Shown: positions 16,121 through 24,627 of the stretch, in pieces
How positions within the stretch are numbered: the stretch's first letter is position 1
Layout: every line of letters starts with the position of its first letter
Origin: Nonomuraea harbinensis
Lineage (GTDB): Bacteria; Actinomycetota; Actinomycetes; Streptosporangiales; Streptosporangiaceae
Length of the DNA: 64,000 nucleotides
Assembly: GCF_019396385.1 (NCBI RefSeq)
Contig: NZ_JAHKRN010000038.1
Location: forward strand, 29,121 to 93,120
Direction of reading: 5' to 3'
Position numbers and translations under genes: made by a program
The notes under the pieces: model-generated
Databases searched by the model: none
Told to the model about the DNA's origin: nothing
Seen by the model: only the letters and a program-made list of their open reading frames with translations

Positions 16121-16188
16121 GTTCGTCGCTTTACCCGGAGCGCCCGCTCGGGAAGACTGCCCATGCGACTTCACGAAGGGGGCGTGTG

Positions 16189-16995
16189 ATGACCGAGTCG
16201 TTCGGAACACGGTTACGAGCCAGGATCGACAAGTACGGACCGCTCTGCGTGGGGCTGGACCCCAGTCCCGAGCTGCTGCACGCGTGGGGGCTGGACGACT
16301 CCCCCGCCGGTCTCGAACACTTCAGCCGAGGTGTGGTCGACGCGGTGAGCGACCTGGCCGCCGTGGTCAAGCCGCAGTCGGCCTTCTACGAGCGCTGGGG
16401 CAGCCGGGGCGTCGCGGTGCTGGAGCGCACCGTCGCCGACCTGCGCGACGCCGGCCCGCTGGTGCTGCTCGACGTCAAGCGCGGCGACGTCGGCGCCACC
16501 ATGGCCGCCTACGCCGAGGCCTACCTCGACCGGGGCAGCCCGCTGGCGGCCGACGCGGTCACGCTCAGCCCTTATCTGGGGTTCGGCAGCCTGGCGGGCG
16601 CGATCACCTCGGCGCTGGCCGCCGACGCGGGCGTGTTCGTCCTCGCCCGCACCTCCAACCCCGAGGGCGCGCGCCTGCAGGAGGCGGTGGCCGGGGAGAT
16701 CTACGAGGGGGTACGGGCCGCGAACGCCGGTCGCGACCCGCTCGGCTCGGTGGGCGTGGTGGTGGGCGCGACGGTCACCGACCCCGGCTACCCGCTCGAC
16801 CGCCTCAACGGCCCGATCCTGGCGCCGGGGCTGGGCGCCCAGGGAGCGACTCCGGCCGACGTCGGACGCTTGTTCGCGACCGTACGGCACGCGGTGCTGC
16901 CGTCGGCCTCCCGGTCCCTGCTGGCGGACCAGCCCGGACTGCGGGCCCGTACGGAACGCTACCGCGACGAGTGCGCCCACCACCTGAGCCCCTGA
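16189..16995 (+). CDS. pyrF: orotidine 5'-phosphate decarboxylase
   Basis: A 268-residue OMP decarboxylase of the long actinobacterial subtype. It opens FGTRLRARIDKYGPLCVGLDPSPELL, with the invariant substrate-binding Asp. The catalytic Lys/Asp pair is in LVLLDVKRGDVGATMAAYAEAYL. The phosphate-binding region includes GVVVGATVTDPGYPL and ILAPGLGAQGATPADV. It makes UMP, the last step of de novo pyrimidine synthesis. ATG 16189 follows AAGGGGG; GTG 16186 is an in-frame alternative. Unusually, no other pyr gene, mihF or gmk is next to it. A truncated 198-bp copy of its 3' half lies at 20743-20940. Confidence 0.93.
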   Translation: MTESFGTRLRARIDKYGPLCVGLDPSPELLHAWGLDDSPAGLEHFSRGVVDAVSDLAAVVKPQSAFYERWGSRGVAVLERTVADLRDAGPLVLLDVKRGDVGATMAAYAEAYLDRGSPLAADAVTLSPYLGFGSLAGAITSALAADAGVFVLARTSNPEGARLQEAVAGEIYEGVRAANAGRDPLGSVGVVVGATVTDPGYPLDRLNGPILAPGLGAQGATPADVGRLFATVRHAVLPSASRSLLADQPGLRARTERYRDECAHHLSP

Positions 16996-17532
16996 CACCA
17001 CCCGTCGCTTTCCCACACGCCCGCCCCTTGCCCCCGCCAGCCCACCCGTCCACAAAGGCCCTCGCTGACGCTCGGACGTCCTGCTGTGCCGGGCTCCGCC
17101 CGGCGGCTGTCGCCCCTGGTGAGACGATCCCCGATCATTCCTGGACCCGGTCCCGTCCGGGCTGACCCGGCGTCCCAGGCTGCTGCCACACGTCCCTGCC
17201 GCTGCTCCACAGCTCCGAGATGTGAAAGGCGAACCGATCGAACAGGCCGTCGTCCTGATGACGCCTCAGGTGCAGCATGGGCGAGTCGTCGTGTGACGTC
17301 ACTCTCCGGGTCGCCGACACGGTCTCTGCCAGACGATCGACGCTGACGACGTCGCCCAGCTCGCCGAGCTGTTGCGGCAGCAGGAGGCGGCGGAGCGGGC
17401 ATTGTGCGCACGCCCGGCGCGTTCCCGCCCCGGCTGCGCGTGACCGGCTGTTCCGCGTACGTCTCTCCGAAGGGCTGCCGCACGGACTGTGCCCCCCCTG
17501 ACAGGGGCGGCGTCGCGACTGCCCGGTGGCTG
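16996..17532. other. gene-poor 537-bp stretch with possible relics
   Basis: No convincing gene is present. A short GC hairpin (GCCGGGC-TCC-GCCCGGC, 17088-17104) lies about 90 bp after pyrF but has no T-tract. On the minus strand, 17320-17135 encodes a 61-residue piece with a protein-like centre (MLHLRRHQDDGLFDRFAFHI, then SELWSSG) that resembles the C-terminal end of some actinobacterial regulators. On the plus strand, around 17337-17440, DDVAQLAELLRQQEAAERAL also looks like a protein fragment. Both are probably decayed remnants; I would not call either a gene. Confidence 0.5.
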
Positions 17533-18438
17533 TTACAGCTTGCCGAGGGCCTTGGCCAGGGCGGTCGCGGCGGAGGCGATCACCTTGTCGTCGTGCGGAG
17601 TGTCGTCGTCGTTGCGGTTGGTGAAGACCGACAGGATGATCGGCGCGCTCGATCCGGGGGTCCAGACGATCGCGAGGTCGTTGGCCGTGCCGTGGTTGCT
17701 CGCGCCGCCGGTGCCGGTCTTGTCGCCGACCGTCCAGTCCTTGGGAAGTCCCGCCTTGATCCGGTTGGCCCCGGTGAGACTGGCCTTCAGCCAGCCGACC
17801 AGCCGCGCCCGGTCCTGCGCGTGGAGGGTCTTGCCGGTGGTCAGCTCGGCGAAGGTCCGGGCGGCCGCCGCGGGGGTGGTGGTGTCGCGCTTCTCGCCGG
17901 GCGCCCAGTGGGTGAGCGTGGGCTCCGTACGGTCCAGGCGGCTGGTCTGGTCACCGGTGGCGCGGAAGAACCGGGTGAGGCCGGGCGGCCCGCCGATCTG
18001 CTTCAGCAGGGTGTTGCCCGCGAAGCCGTCCGATTTGGTGATGCCGGCGCGGCACAGCTGGGCGGGTGTCATCCCGGTGTCGGTGTATTCGGTGGTCTCC
18101 GGGGAGTTCCCGGTCAGCTCGGCCATGTCGGCGGGCTTCCAGCGGATCACCTTGTCCATCAGCCCGGGGGCGCTGGTGCGCGCCTTGTGCAGCACCGCCG
18201 CGCACGCGAACACCTTGAAGCTGGAGTTGAACGGGAAGCGCTCGCCGGCCCGGTAGCCGACTGTCCTGCCGGTCGCCAGGTCGATGCCGACCGCGCCGAT
18301 ACGCCCGTCGTAGGTCTTCTCCAGCTTCCGCAACGTCTTGTCCAGCCCGGAGCCGGTGGCGGCGCCCGCCCCGGGCGCGAGGCCACCCAGCAGCACGGCG
18401 ACGGCCGATGTCAGGACCCCTAGTCGCAGTCGTGTCAT
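17533..18438 (-). CDS. class A beta-lactamase (BlaC-like SDG motif)
   Basis: A 301-residue secreted serine beta-lactamase. The signal peptide is TRLRLGVLTSAVAVLLGGLAPGAGA. The active-site S-x-x-K is FNSSFKVFACAAVL, the second motif is KSDGFAGNTLL, the omega loop RTEPTLTHW carries the general-base Glu, and DKTGTGG is the third motif. It hydrolyses beta-lactams outside the membrane. Two substitutions are visible: SDG instead of SDN (Asn132 to Gly, as in Mycobacterium tuberculosis BlaC), and Thr where most class A enzymes have Asn170. It is divergent from the membrane-propeller gene at 18607; no BlaI/BlaR regulator is adjacent. Start ATG 18438 is clear. Confidence 0.9.
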   Translation of the reverse strand: MTRLRLGVLTSAVAVLLGGLAPGAGAATGSGLDKTLRKLEKTYDGRIGAVGIDLATGRTVGYRAGERFPFNSSFKVFACAAVLHKARTSAPGLMDKVIRWKPADMAELTGNSPETTEYTDTGMTPAQLCRAGITKSDGFAGNTLLKQIGGPPGLTRFFRATGDQTSRLDRTEPTLTHWAPGEKRDTTTPAAAARTFAELTTGKTLHAQDRARLVGWLKASLTGANRIKAGLPKDWTVGDKTGTGGASNHGTANDLAIVWTPGSSAPIILSVFTNRNDDDTPHDDKVIASAATALAKALGKL

Positions 18439-18606
18439 GCCGAGAAGAAGATCAGAAACCGGCCGGGTCCGTCTAATAGTGGTATTGGGCTGGCTTTCAT
18501 ACCGGTGTGGATATCGTCGCCTGTACGACGCTAGCCGCCGGGCGAAATCAGACCGTTCGCGACACATGAGACGTGGACGGAGGCGGCCCTCTGTCACCGT
18601 TCCCCC

Positions 18607-20727
18607 ATGACACGCATCGAGCTGGTGGAGCGGATGCGCGGCTCCGGGGTGCTGTGGCGGGGCTCTCTGGACGGGGTACGGCGGCTGGTGCCGCTCGCGG
18701 TGCCCGGCGCGCTCGTGCATGCGCCTCTGTCCGGGTTCGTCCTGCTGCTGATGGTGGTGTGGGCGGGCGGGTCGGCGGCGGTGGTAGACGGGCGGCTGGA
18801 CCTGATCGGGGCGTCCGGCGGGGAACTGCTCGCCTGGACGGTGACGCTGGCGGCGCTGGTGGTGCTCGCGCAGGCGGTGGTGTTCCCGGCGACGGTGGTG
18901 CTCGCGGCCGGGTGGCTGGTGGGCCGCCGGGTTCCGCCCGTGGTGGCGCTGCGGATGGCCGCGCGGCGGTTCCCGGCCATGTTCCTCCTGGTCGTGCTGG
19001 CCTCGGTGGCGTACGCGGCGATCACGGCCGCCGGGTTCGGCGTGCTGGTGGTGACCGGCCGGGAATGGCCGGCCACGGTGGTCATGGTGGTGCTGGGGCT
19101 GGTGGCGATGCCCGGCCTGCTGGCCGTGCCGTCGGTCATGCTGCACGGGTGCACGGCGCCGGGCGCGGTCGTCCGCGCCTACCGGTTGGTCCGCTACCGG
19201 GAACTGCCGACGGCCTGCACGCTGGCTCTCGGGGTGGTCGTGGTGCCCGTGGCGGTGGCGCGGGCGGCGGAACATGCCCTGGCGCCGCTGCCGGGGCCGC
19301 TGTCCACGGCGGGGTGGGCGGTGGCCGGGACGGTCCTGGCGCTGGCCGTGACGCCGGTCCAGGCGGCCGTGGTGGCGCGGCAGTTCCTGCACTGCGTGGC
19401 CTGGCGTACCGAGACGCATGACGAGGATCTGGAGCACGGCGTGCCGGCCGGGACGGCGCGGCCGGTCAGGGCGGCGCTGTGGCCGGTGGTGCTGGCGCCG
19501 GGGCTGCTGTTCGGCGGGATCGTGCTGGTCAACCCGTTCAGGTGGACAGAGGTCACCGAGACGGTGGTGTCCGGAGGCGAGGATTCCGAGGCCCTGGGGT
19601 CGGGAGCCGGGACGCTCTCCCGCCCGCCGTCGTTCCGGCCGTGGGAGCTGCGGAGCGCGCACGCCGGTCACGACGGCGAGCTGAAGGTGGTGGTGGACGG
19701 CTTGTACACCGCCGCGGGCGTGCTGACGTGCGGCGATCCTTCGTGCGAGCGGGCCGGCCTCGCCTGGGCGGACGACGTGGCGGCTCTCTCCGACAGGGCG
19801 AGGAACGGGTACGCCGCCGCGCGGCTGCCGGACGGCAGGATGGCGGTGACCACCTGGTCGGGGCCGCGGCTCAGGGTGTCACACTGCGGGACCTTCGCCT
19901 GCGCGGCGGCCCCGGGCGGGGCGGTCGTCGCGGAGGCGCGCGACCGGCCGTTCCACGCGGGGGTGGCGATGGCGGTACGACGGGACGGCGGGCTGGTCGT
20001 GGCCTTCGCCGACAGGGAGCGGGCGGACGACGGCGACGACCTCGTCACCCTCATCTCCTGTGCGGACGCGGCCTGTTCCCGGCCGGAGCCGACCGAGGCC
20101 GCGCGGCTGGCCCCCGCCGCGTATCTGCACGGCCCGCCCGTCCTGGCGGTCGCGGCGGGGCCCGGGGACCGGCCGGTGGCCGCCCGGTTCGACGTCGTCA
20201 CCGGCCAGATCCACGTCATCTCGTGCGCGGACGCAGGCTGCCGGCGACCGCGCGTGACCAGGCCGGTGCCGCCGTATCCGGCGCGGGACGACGCCGGGCT
20301 GCGCCAGGAGACCGGGCTCACGCTGGCGGTGCGGGCGGACGGCCGCCCGGTGATCGCGTACCGGGACGTACGCGACCGTGCGGCCAAGCTGCTGGACTGC
20401 CGCACCCCTGACTGCGCGCGGGCGGACGTCGTCACCCTGGACGCCGGCGACACGGACCTGGCCACCCCGGCGCTGGTCCTGGACCGGGCGGGCCGGATCC
20501 TGGTCGCCTTCCAGAACGCCGAGGGAACCCGGATCATGCTGGCGACGTGCACCGGGGGCCGTTGCACGAGCACTCCCGTGGCCAGGATCCGCGGCGGCGC
20601 CGGCGAAGCACTCGCGATGACCCTGGACGACAGGGGCAGACCGGTGATCGTGTGGCTGGACTACGACGCCGCCCCGGAACCCGGCTGGGAGCTGGTCATC
20701 ACCACACCACTCAACCTCACCGACTGA
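18607..20727 (+). CDS. membrane protein with C-terminal Cys-pair repeat beta-propeller
   Basis: A 706-residue protein in two halves. Residues 1-310 contain six or so hydrophobic helices (LALGVVVVPVAVARAA; WPVVLAPGLLFGGIVLV at about 290-310 is the last). Residues 340-700 are a repeat region in which a C-x4-C pair recurs six times: TCGDPSC, HCGTFAC, SCADAAC, SCADAGC, DCRTPDC and TCTGGRC, each after a hydrophobic strand and before a segment with a D/G-x-R/P-V-I/V-x-Y/W pattern. This matches extracellular beta-propellers of Actinobacteria with disulphide-closed blades. Thus it is probably an integral membrane protein displaying a propeller outside. Function is unknown; partner binding or sensing is a guess. 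The ATG 18607 directly follows CGTTCCCCC without a strong ribosome-binding site. Confidence 0.75.
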   Translation: MTRIELVERMRGSGVLWRGSLDGVRRLVPLAVPGALVHAPLSGFVLLLMVVWAGGSAAVVDGRLDLIGASGGELLAWTVTLAALVVLAQAVVFPATVVLAAGWLVGRRVPPVVALRMAARRFPAMFLLVVLASVAYAAITAAGFGVLVVTGREWPATVVMVVLGLVAMPGLLAVPSVMLHGCTAPGAVVRAYRLVRYRELPTACTLALGVVVVPVAVARAAEHALAPLPGPLSTAGWAVAGTVLALAVTPVQAAVVARQFLHCVAWRTETHDEDLEHGVPAGTARPVRAALWPVVLAPGLLFGGIVLVNPFRWTEVTETVVSGGEDSEALGSGAGTLSRPPSFRPWELRSAHAGHDGELKVVVDGLYTAAGVLTCGDPSCERAGLAWADDVAALSDRARNGYAAARLPDGRMAVTTWSGPRLRVSHCGTFACAAAPGGAVVAEARDRPFHAGVAMAVRRDGGLVVAFADRERADDGDDLVTLISCADAACSRPEPTEAARLAPAAYLHGPPVLAVAAGPGDRPVAARFDVVTGQIHVISCADAGCRRPRVTRPVPPYPARDDAGLRQETGLTLAVRADGRPVIAYRDVRDRAAKLLDCRTPDCARADVVTLDAGDTDLATPALVLDRAGRILVAFQNAEGTRIMLATCTGGRCTSTPVARIRGGAGEALAMTLDDRGRPVIVWLDYDAAPEPGWELVITTPLNLTD

Positions 20728-20742
20728 CCGGCATCAGCCGAC

Positions 20743-20940
20743 GAGGCCGATGCCGGGGAGATCTGCGAGGGGTTACGGGCCGCGAACGCCGGGCGCGACC
20801 CGCTCGGCCCGGTGGGCGTGGTGGTGGGCGCGACGGTAACCGACCCCGGCTACCCGCTCGACCGCCTCAACGGCCCGATCCTGGCGCCGGGGCTGGGCGC
20901 CCAGGGAACGACGCCGGCCGACGTGGGGCGGGTGTTCGCC
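20743..20940 (+). pseudogene. truncated second copy of pyrF (internal segment)
   Basis: This 198-bp segment aligns without gaps to pyrF positions 16681-16878, with about 15 differences counted by eye. It encodes the same core (GVVVGATVTDPGYPL, then DRLNGPILAPGLGAQGTTPADVG) but has no upstream start or catalytic Lys region and runs into unrelated sequence after VFA. It is therefore a gene fragment, left by duplication or by recombination with a related pyrF. It begins 15 bp after the propeller-gene stop. Confidence 0.85.
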
Positions 20941-21035
20941 GCATCACCACCGGCCAGGCCATGCCGTACGGACATTCGCCGGCAATTGCGGCGAACTGGC
21001 CGCTTTTCAGAGATCCTCTTCTATAGAGTTCCCCG

Positions 21036-22677
21036 ATGACTGACACCGCTGTGGCACATGATGTCCGTGGGAAGTCACGTCCGCTGAGACTCACCGCCGC
21101 CGCGTGCGCCCTGGCCGTGTTGACGTCCTGCGGTGTGCTGCCCCAGCCGGATCGCGCCGCCTCTCCGGCCGCGGACGCGTCGTCGCCCGCTCCGGCTGAG
21201 CCCGAGGCGCCCCAGCCCTCGCAAGGCACAGCCGCCCCTGCCGCTTCCACGAGCCCCTCCTACAGCGATCCGCACTCCGACGCCCGCCGGCCCCTCCGCC
21301 AGCGCCCTCGCCACCCACGCGGACCACGGCAAGCGCACCGTCCGGGCCGACCTAGTCGGACTCAACCGGATCGGCGACCATGTCGCGGTCCAGGTACGTC
21401 TCACCGAAACGGGCGAACGCTCCATGTACGTGTGGCACCACGTCGAGGACCGCATGGCAAGCGGGCGCGACAAGGACGACATGGCATCCGGCCTCGGCAT
21501 CATCGACGCCGCCGCCGGCCGCCTGCTCATGCCGTCGACCACGCCTGACGGCGGCTGCGCCTGCACCGTGGAGGACGACTTCGAGAGGCCGTGGCTCGAA
21601 CCGGGCAAGCCACGCACCTTCTTCGCGCTGGTGCCCGCGCCCTCTGGGGGCGCCACCTCGGCGACCGTGTACACCCCGTTCGCCCCGCCCTTCGTCAACG
21701 TCCCCATCAGCGACGAACCACCGCAGCCGCCGCCCAACCAGCAGATCCCGGACCCGGCAACAGCCCAGCTCACGCCGCTCTCCTATCCGGTGGAACTGCC
21801 CTCGGCCAGCCTGGACAACAGCATGGAGACGACCACGGACGATCGGCGGGTACGCATCAACCTCTCCTCCGACGTGCTCTTCAAGGTGAACAAGGCGGAC
21901 CTGTCCGCGGGCGCGCGCCACGTGCTCGAACGCACCGCGGGCCAGATCGACGAGTCGGACGCCGCCGAGGTCGCGATCGACGGCCACGCGGACTCGACCG
22001 GCACCGACGCCATCAACCAGCCGCTCTCCGAACGCAGGGCCGACACCGTGCGCAAGGATCTCGCGTCGCTGGTCACCCGGGAAGGGGTGACGTTCCGTGC
22101 GCGGGGCCACGGTTCCGCCCAGCCGCTGTACTCCAACGCCGACGCGGACGGCCGGCGCAAGAACCGCCGGGTAACGGTCAGTTTCGACCGGCCGGGGACA
22201 CTGCCCGCGCCTTCCCCGAGCAGCACGCCGAGCCCTGTCGAGTCGGGGCGTCCCGGCGGTAGCAGCAGCACGAACGTCAAGGGACAACCCTTCACGGTCG
22301 AGGTCGACCCCATCCGCGTCATCGGCGAGGGGATCGGCCTCATGGTTTTCAGGACCACCAACAACGGCATCAAGGAGACCTGGCTGCACGACCTCAGCGA
22401 TCGCCCGACGGCCCTGCCGGGCAGGGGCGGCATCGGCGGCGCCACGAACGTCGACGTGGTGGACCCCCGGGGCAAGACCCTCCACGGGGCCGCGGTCGTC
22501 TACGGCCGGCAAGGCTCCCGGCTCTACTGCCTGTGCACCCCCACCAAGTACAAGAGCGACCACCTAGCGCAGGAGACCAAGGAGCACTGGGCCGTCATCA
22601 GCCTGCCGCGGGACCCGTCGAGCGTGCGGGTCCGAGTAGCGGAGTTCCCGCCTCTGGCTGATGTGCCGGTCATCTAG
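21036..22677 (+). pseudogene. OmpA-family lipoprotein with apparent frameshift
   Basis: The 5' part, from ATG 21036, encodes a lipoprotein signal (LRLTAAACALAVLTSCGVLP; lipobox Cys about residue 32) and an Ala/Pro/Ser-rich linker. The rest of the protein is in the +1 frame from about 21275-21300 to TGA 22677, starting around SASALATHADHGKRTVRADL. Its OmpA C-like domain is clear: DVLFKVNKADLSAGA, AIDGHADSTGTDAINQPLSE, then RGHGSAQPL and GRRKNRRVTVSFD, the peptidoglycan-binding motifs. A further 130-residue C-terminal domain follows (FTVEVDPIRVIGEGIGL). The intact protein would tether the envelope to peptidoglycan. Either one base was gained (or two lost) near 21290, or the assembly has an error. 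Programmed frameshifting is less likely as no slippery run is seen. Confidence 0.7.
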
Positions 22678-22740
22678 ACCGCCGGCCGCCGCGGCGCGTT
22701 ACGCGACGAGTGCCTCCTGCAACTGTCGCGTTGACTCCGG

Positions 22741-23431
22741 GTGGCGGCCAAGGAGGTGCGGCTGTTCGGTCACTACACCGCGATCATCAGGAGCGGCTCC
22801 GACCTGCCGGAGCCGGCCGCGCCCCGCGCCCTGCCGCCGCTTCGGAGCGGCATCGAACTGCGCGACGTCTGGTTCCGCTACAGCGACGAGCACCCGTGGG
22901 TGCTGCGTGGCGTCAGCCTGCGCATCCCGCACGGCTGTTCGACGGCGCTCGTCGGGCGCAACGGAGCCGGCAAGAGCATGCTGGTCAAGCCGCTGCGCGC
23001 GAGGCGCGATCCTGTGGGACGGAGCGGACATCCGGGACGTCCCGGCCGCCGAACTGCGCGCCCGCATCGGTGCCGCCTTCCAGGACTTCGTCGCGTACGA
23101 CTTCAGCGCCGCCGGCAACGTGGCCGTCGGCGACCTGGCGGCGGTGAACTCCCCCGCCAGGATCGAGGAGGCGGCCCGCCGCGCCGGGGTGCACGACGTG
23201 CTGGCGAGCCTGCCGCACGGCTACGACACGCTGCTGACCCGTACCTTCGCCGGCACGTTCCCCGAAGAGGACCCGCAGGTGGGGGCCATGCTGTCCGGCG
23301 GGCAATGGCACCGGGTCGCGCTCGCCCGGGCCTTCCTGCGCGGCGACCGCGACCTGATGATCCTCGACGAGCCGAGCGCCGGGCTGGACGCCGAGGCCGA
23401 GCACGACATCCACACGCGGCGGCGGCATCAG
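22741..23431 (+). pseudogene. decayed ABC transporter ATPase (MsbA-like, nucleotide-binding part)
   Basis: The segment encodes pieces of an exporter-type ABC ATPase in at least two frames. One frame holds AAKEVRLFGHY, IELRDVWFRYSDEHPWVLRGV and the Walker A GRNGAGKSMLVK. After about 22995 another frame holds GAILWDGADIRDVPAAELR, FQDFVAYDFSAAGNVAVGD, the signature region GAMLSGGQWHRVALARAFL and Walker B LMILDEPSAGLDAEAEHDIH. The LSGGQ and Walker B are intact, but about ten residues after Walker A are missing, the transmembrane half is absent, and the end drifts out of frame again (a degenerate ISxR-like stretch). This is a dead remnant of a longer gene. Confidence 0.8.
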
Positions 23432-23448
23432 AAAGACGTGCTCGGCGA

Positions 23449-23676
23449 TCAGCCCGTGGGGCCGATGTCGGGGCGTTCCTCTTCGCCCTCGGCGTGGTCT
23501 CGTTCCTCGGGGCGGTCCTCGTCGGGCCGCTCCGGCTCGTCGCGGGCCTCGGGAGGGTCCGCGGGGATGGGGCGGCGGGACTTCTCGGTGCTCGCGCCGG
23601 AGCGCTCCGCGACCACGTCGCTCTCCGCGCCGAGGCCGTCCGCCGCAGGGGGCGTGTCGCCGGGGTTCTCGCTCAT
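23449..23676 (-). CDS. small acidic Pro-rich hypothetical protein
   Basis: A 75-residue frame, MSENPGDTPPAADG... with an acidic, Arg/Glu/Pro-rich body (EARDEPERPDEDRPEERDHA) and no hydrophobic core, so it would be disordered. A GGAAGG element lies directly before ATG 23676. It sits 63 nt after the rbsK stop on the same strand and could be the last gene of that operon. No family is recognised. Low complexity means it may not be expressed. Confidence 0.45.
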   Translation of the reverse strand: MSENPGDTPPAADGLGAESDVVAERSGASTEKSRRPIPADPPEARDEPERPDEDRPEERDHAEGEEERPDIGPTG

Positions 23677-23739
23677 ACCTTCCCCGTGCCCTCACCTCAT
23701 GGTTCGATGCGGGCGGGCCCGGATCCGATGGGGCCGGCG

Positions 23740-24627
23740 TCAGCCGGCGAGCTCGGCGTCGATCTCGGCGCGGAGCGGCATCGAGGTGGACGCCCCCTCG
23801 CGCCGCACGGAAAGCGCCGCCGCCGCCGCGGCGAAGCGGAGAGCCTCCGCCGCAGGACGCCCTTCGGCGCGGGCCACCGCGAGCGCCCCGGCGAACGTGT
23901 CGCCCGCCGCCGTGGTGTCGACCGCCTTGACCGGTACGGCGGGCACGTGGAGCCGCTCCCCCGCGCGCGATCCGTACAGCGCGCCCTGGGAGCCGAGCGT
24001 GATGACCGCCTCCTCGACCCGTTCGAGCAGCTTGTCCAGGGCGGCGCCGGGGTCGGCGGCGCCGGTGATGCCGGCGGCCTCGTGCTCGTTGGGCAGCAGC
24101 AGGGTGACCGCGTCCAGCAGAGCCTCGGGCAGCGGCTGCGCGGGGGCGGGGGTGAGGATGACGGGCACGCCGGCCTCGCGGGCGGCGCGGGCGGCGGCGG
24201 TGACGGCCGGCATCGGCAGCTCCAGCTGGAGCAGCAGCGCCCGCGAGGCGGCGATGACGGCGCGCTCGTCCGCGGTCGGGCCGGTGACGGTGCCGTTCGC
24301 GCCGGGGACGACGATGATCGAGTTGCCGCCCTCGTCGTCGACCACGATGTGCGCGATGCCGCTCACGCCGGGCGCCCGGCGCAGCAGCCCGACGTCGACG
24401 CCCGCCCCGGCGAGGGTGTCGCGCATCTCGGCGCCGAAGGCGTCCTCGCCGACCGCGCCCAGGAACGTCACCGGGGCGCCCGCGCGGGCGGCGGCGATGG
24501 CCTGGTTGGCGCCCTTGCCACCGGGCACGGTGCGGAAGTCGCGCCCGGTCACGGTCTCGCCCAGTTTGGGCGCGCGGCCGACGTAGGCGACCAGGTCCAT
24601 GTTGGCGCTGCCGAAGACGGTGATCAC
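23740..24627 (-). CDS. rbsK: ribokinase (PfkB family)
   Basis: A 295-residue PfkB sugar kinase. It opens VITVFGSANMDLVAYVGRAP; the substrate loop TVPGGKGANQAIAAARAGA is typical of ribokinase; the second signature VDTTAAGDTFAGALAVA carries the catalytic Asp. It would phosphorylate D-ribose at O-5 in the cytoplasm. The GTG start overlaps the stop of the preceding ADP-ribosylglycohydrolase-family gene by 4 nt (GTGA), so it is the terminal enzyme of the operon from 33341. That context makes ribose, released from a ribosylated substrate, its likely substrate. Confidence 0.9.
   Translation of the reverse strand: MITVFGSANMDLVAYVGRAPKLGETVTGRDFRTVPGGKGANQAIAAARAGAPVTFLGAVGEDAFGAEMRDTLAGAGVDVGLLRRAPGVSGIAHIVVDDEGGNSIIVVPGANGTVTGPTADERAVIAASRALLLQLELPMPAVTAAARAAREAGVPVILTPAPAQPLPEALLDAVTLLLPNEHEAAGITGAADPGAALDKLLERVEEAVITLGSQGALYGSRAGERLHVPAVPVKAVDTTAAGDTFAGALAVARAEGRPAAEALRFAAAAAALSVRREGASTSMPLRAEIDAELAG

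Noticed and set aside
17135..17320. A 61-residue minus-strand frame with a regulator-like end
   Set aside because: No upstream domain or ribosome-binding site; treated as a possible relic only.
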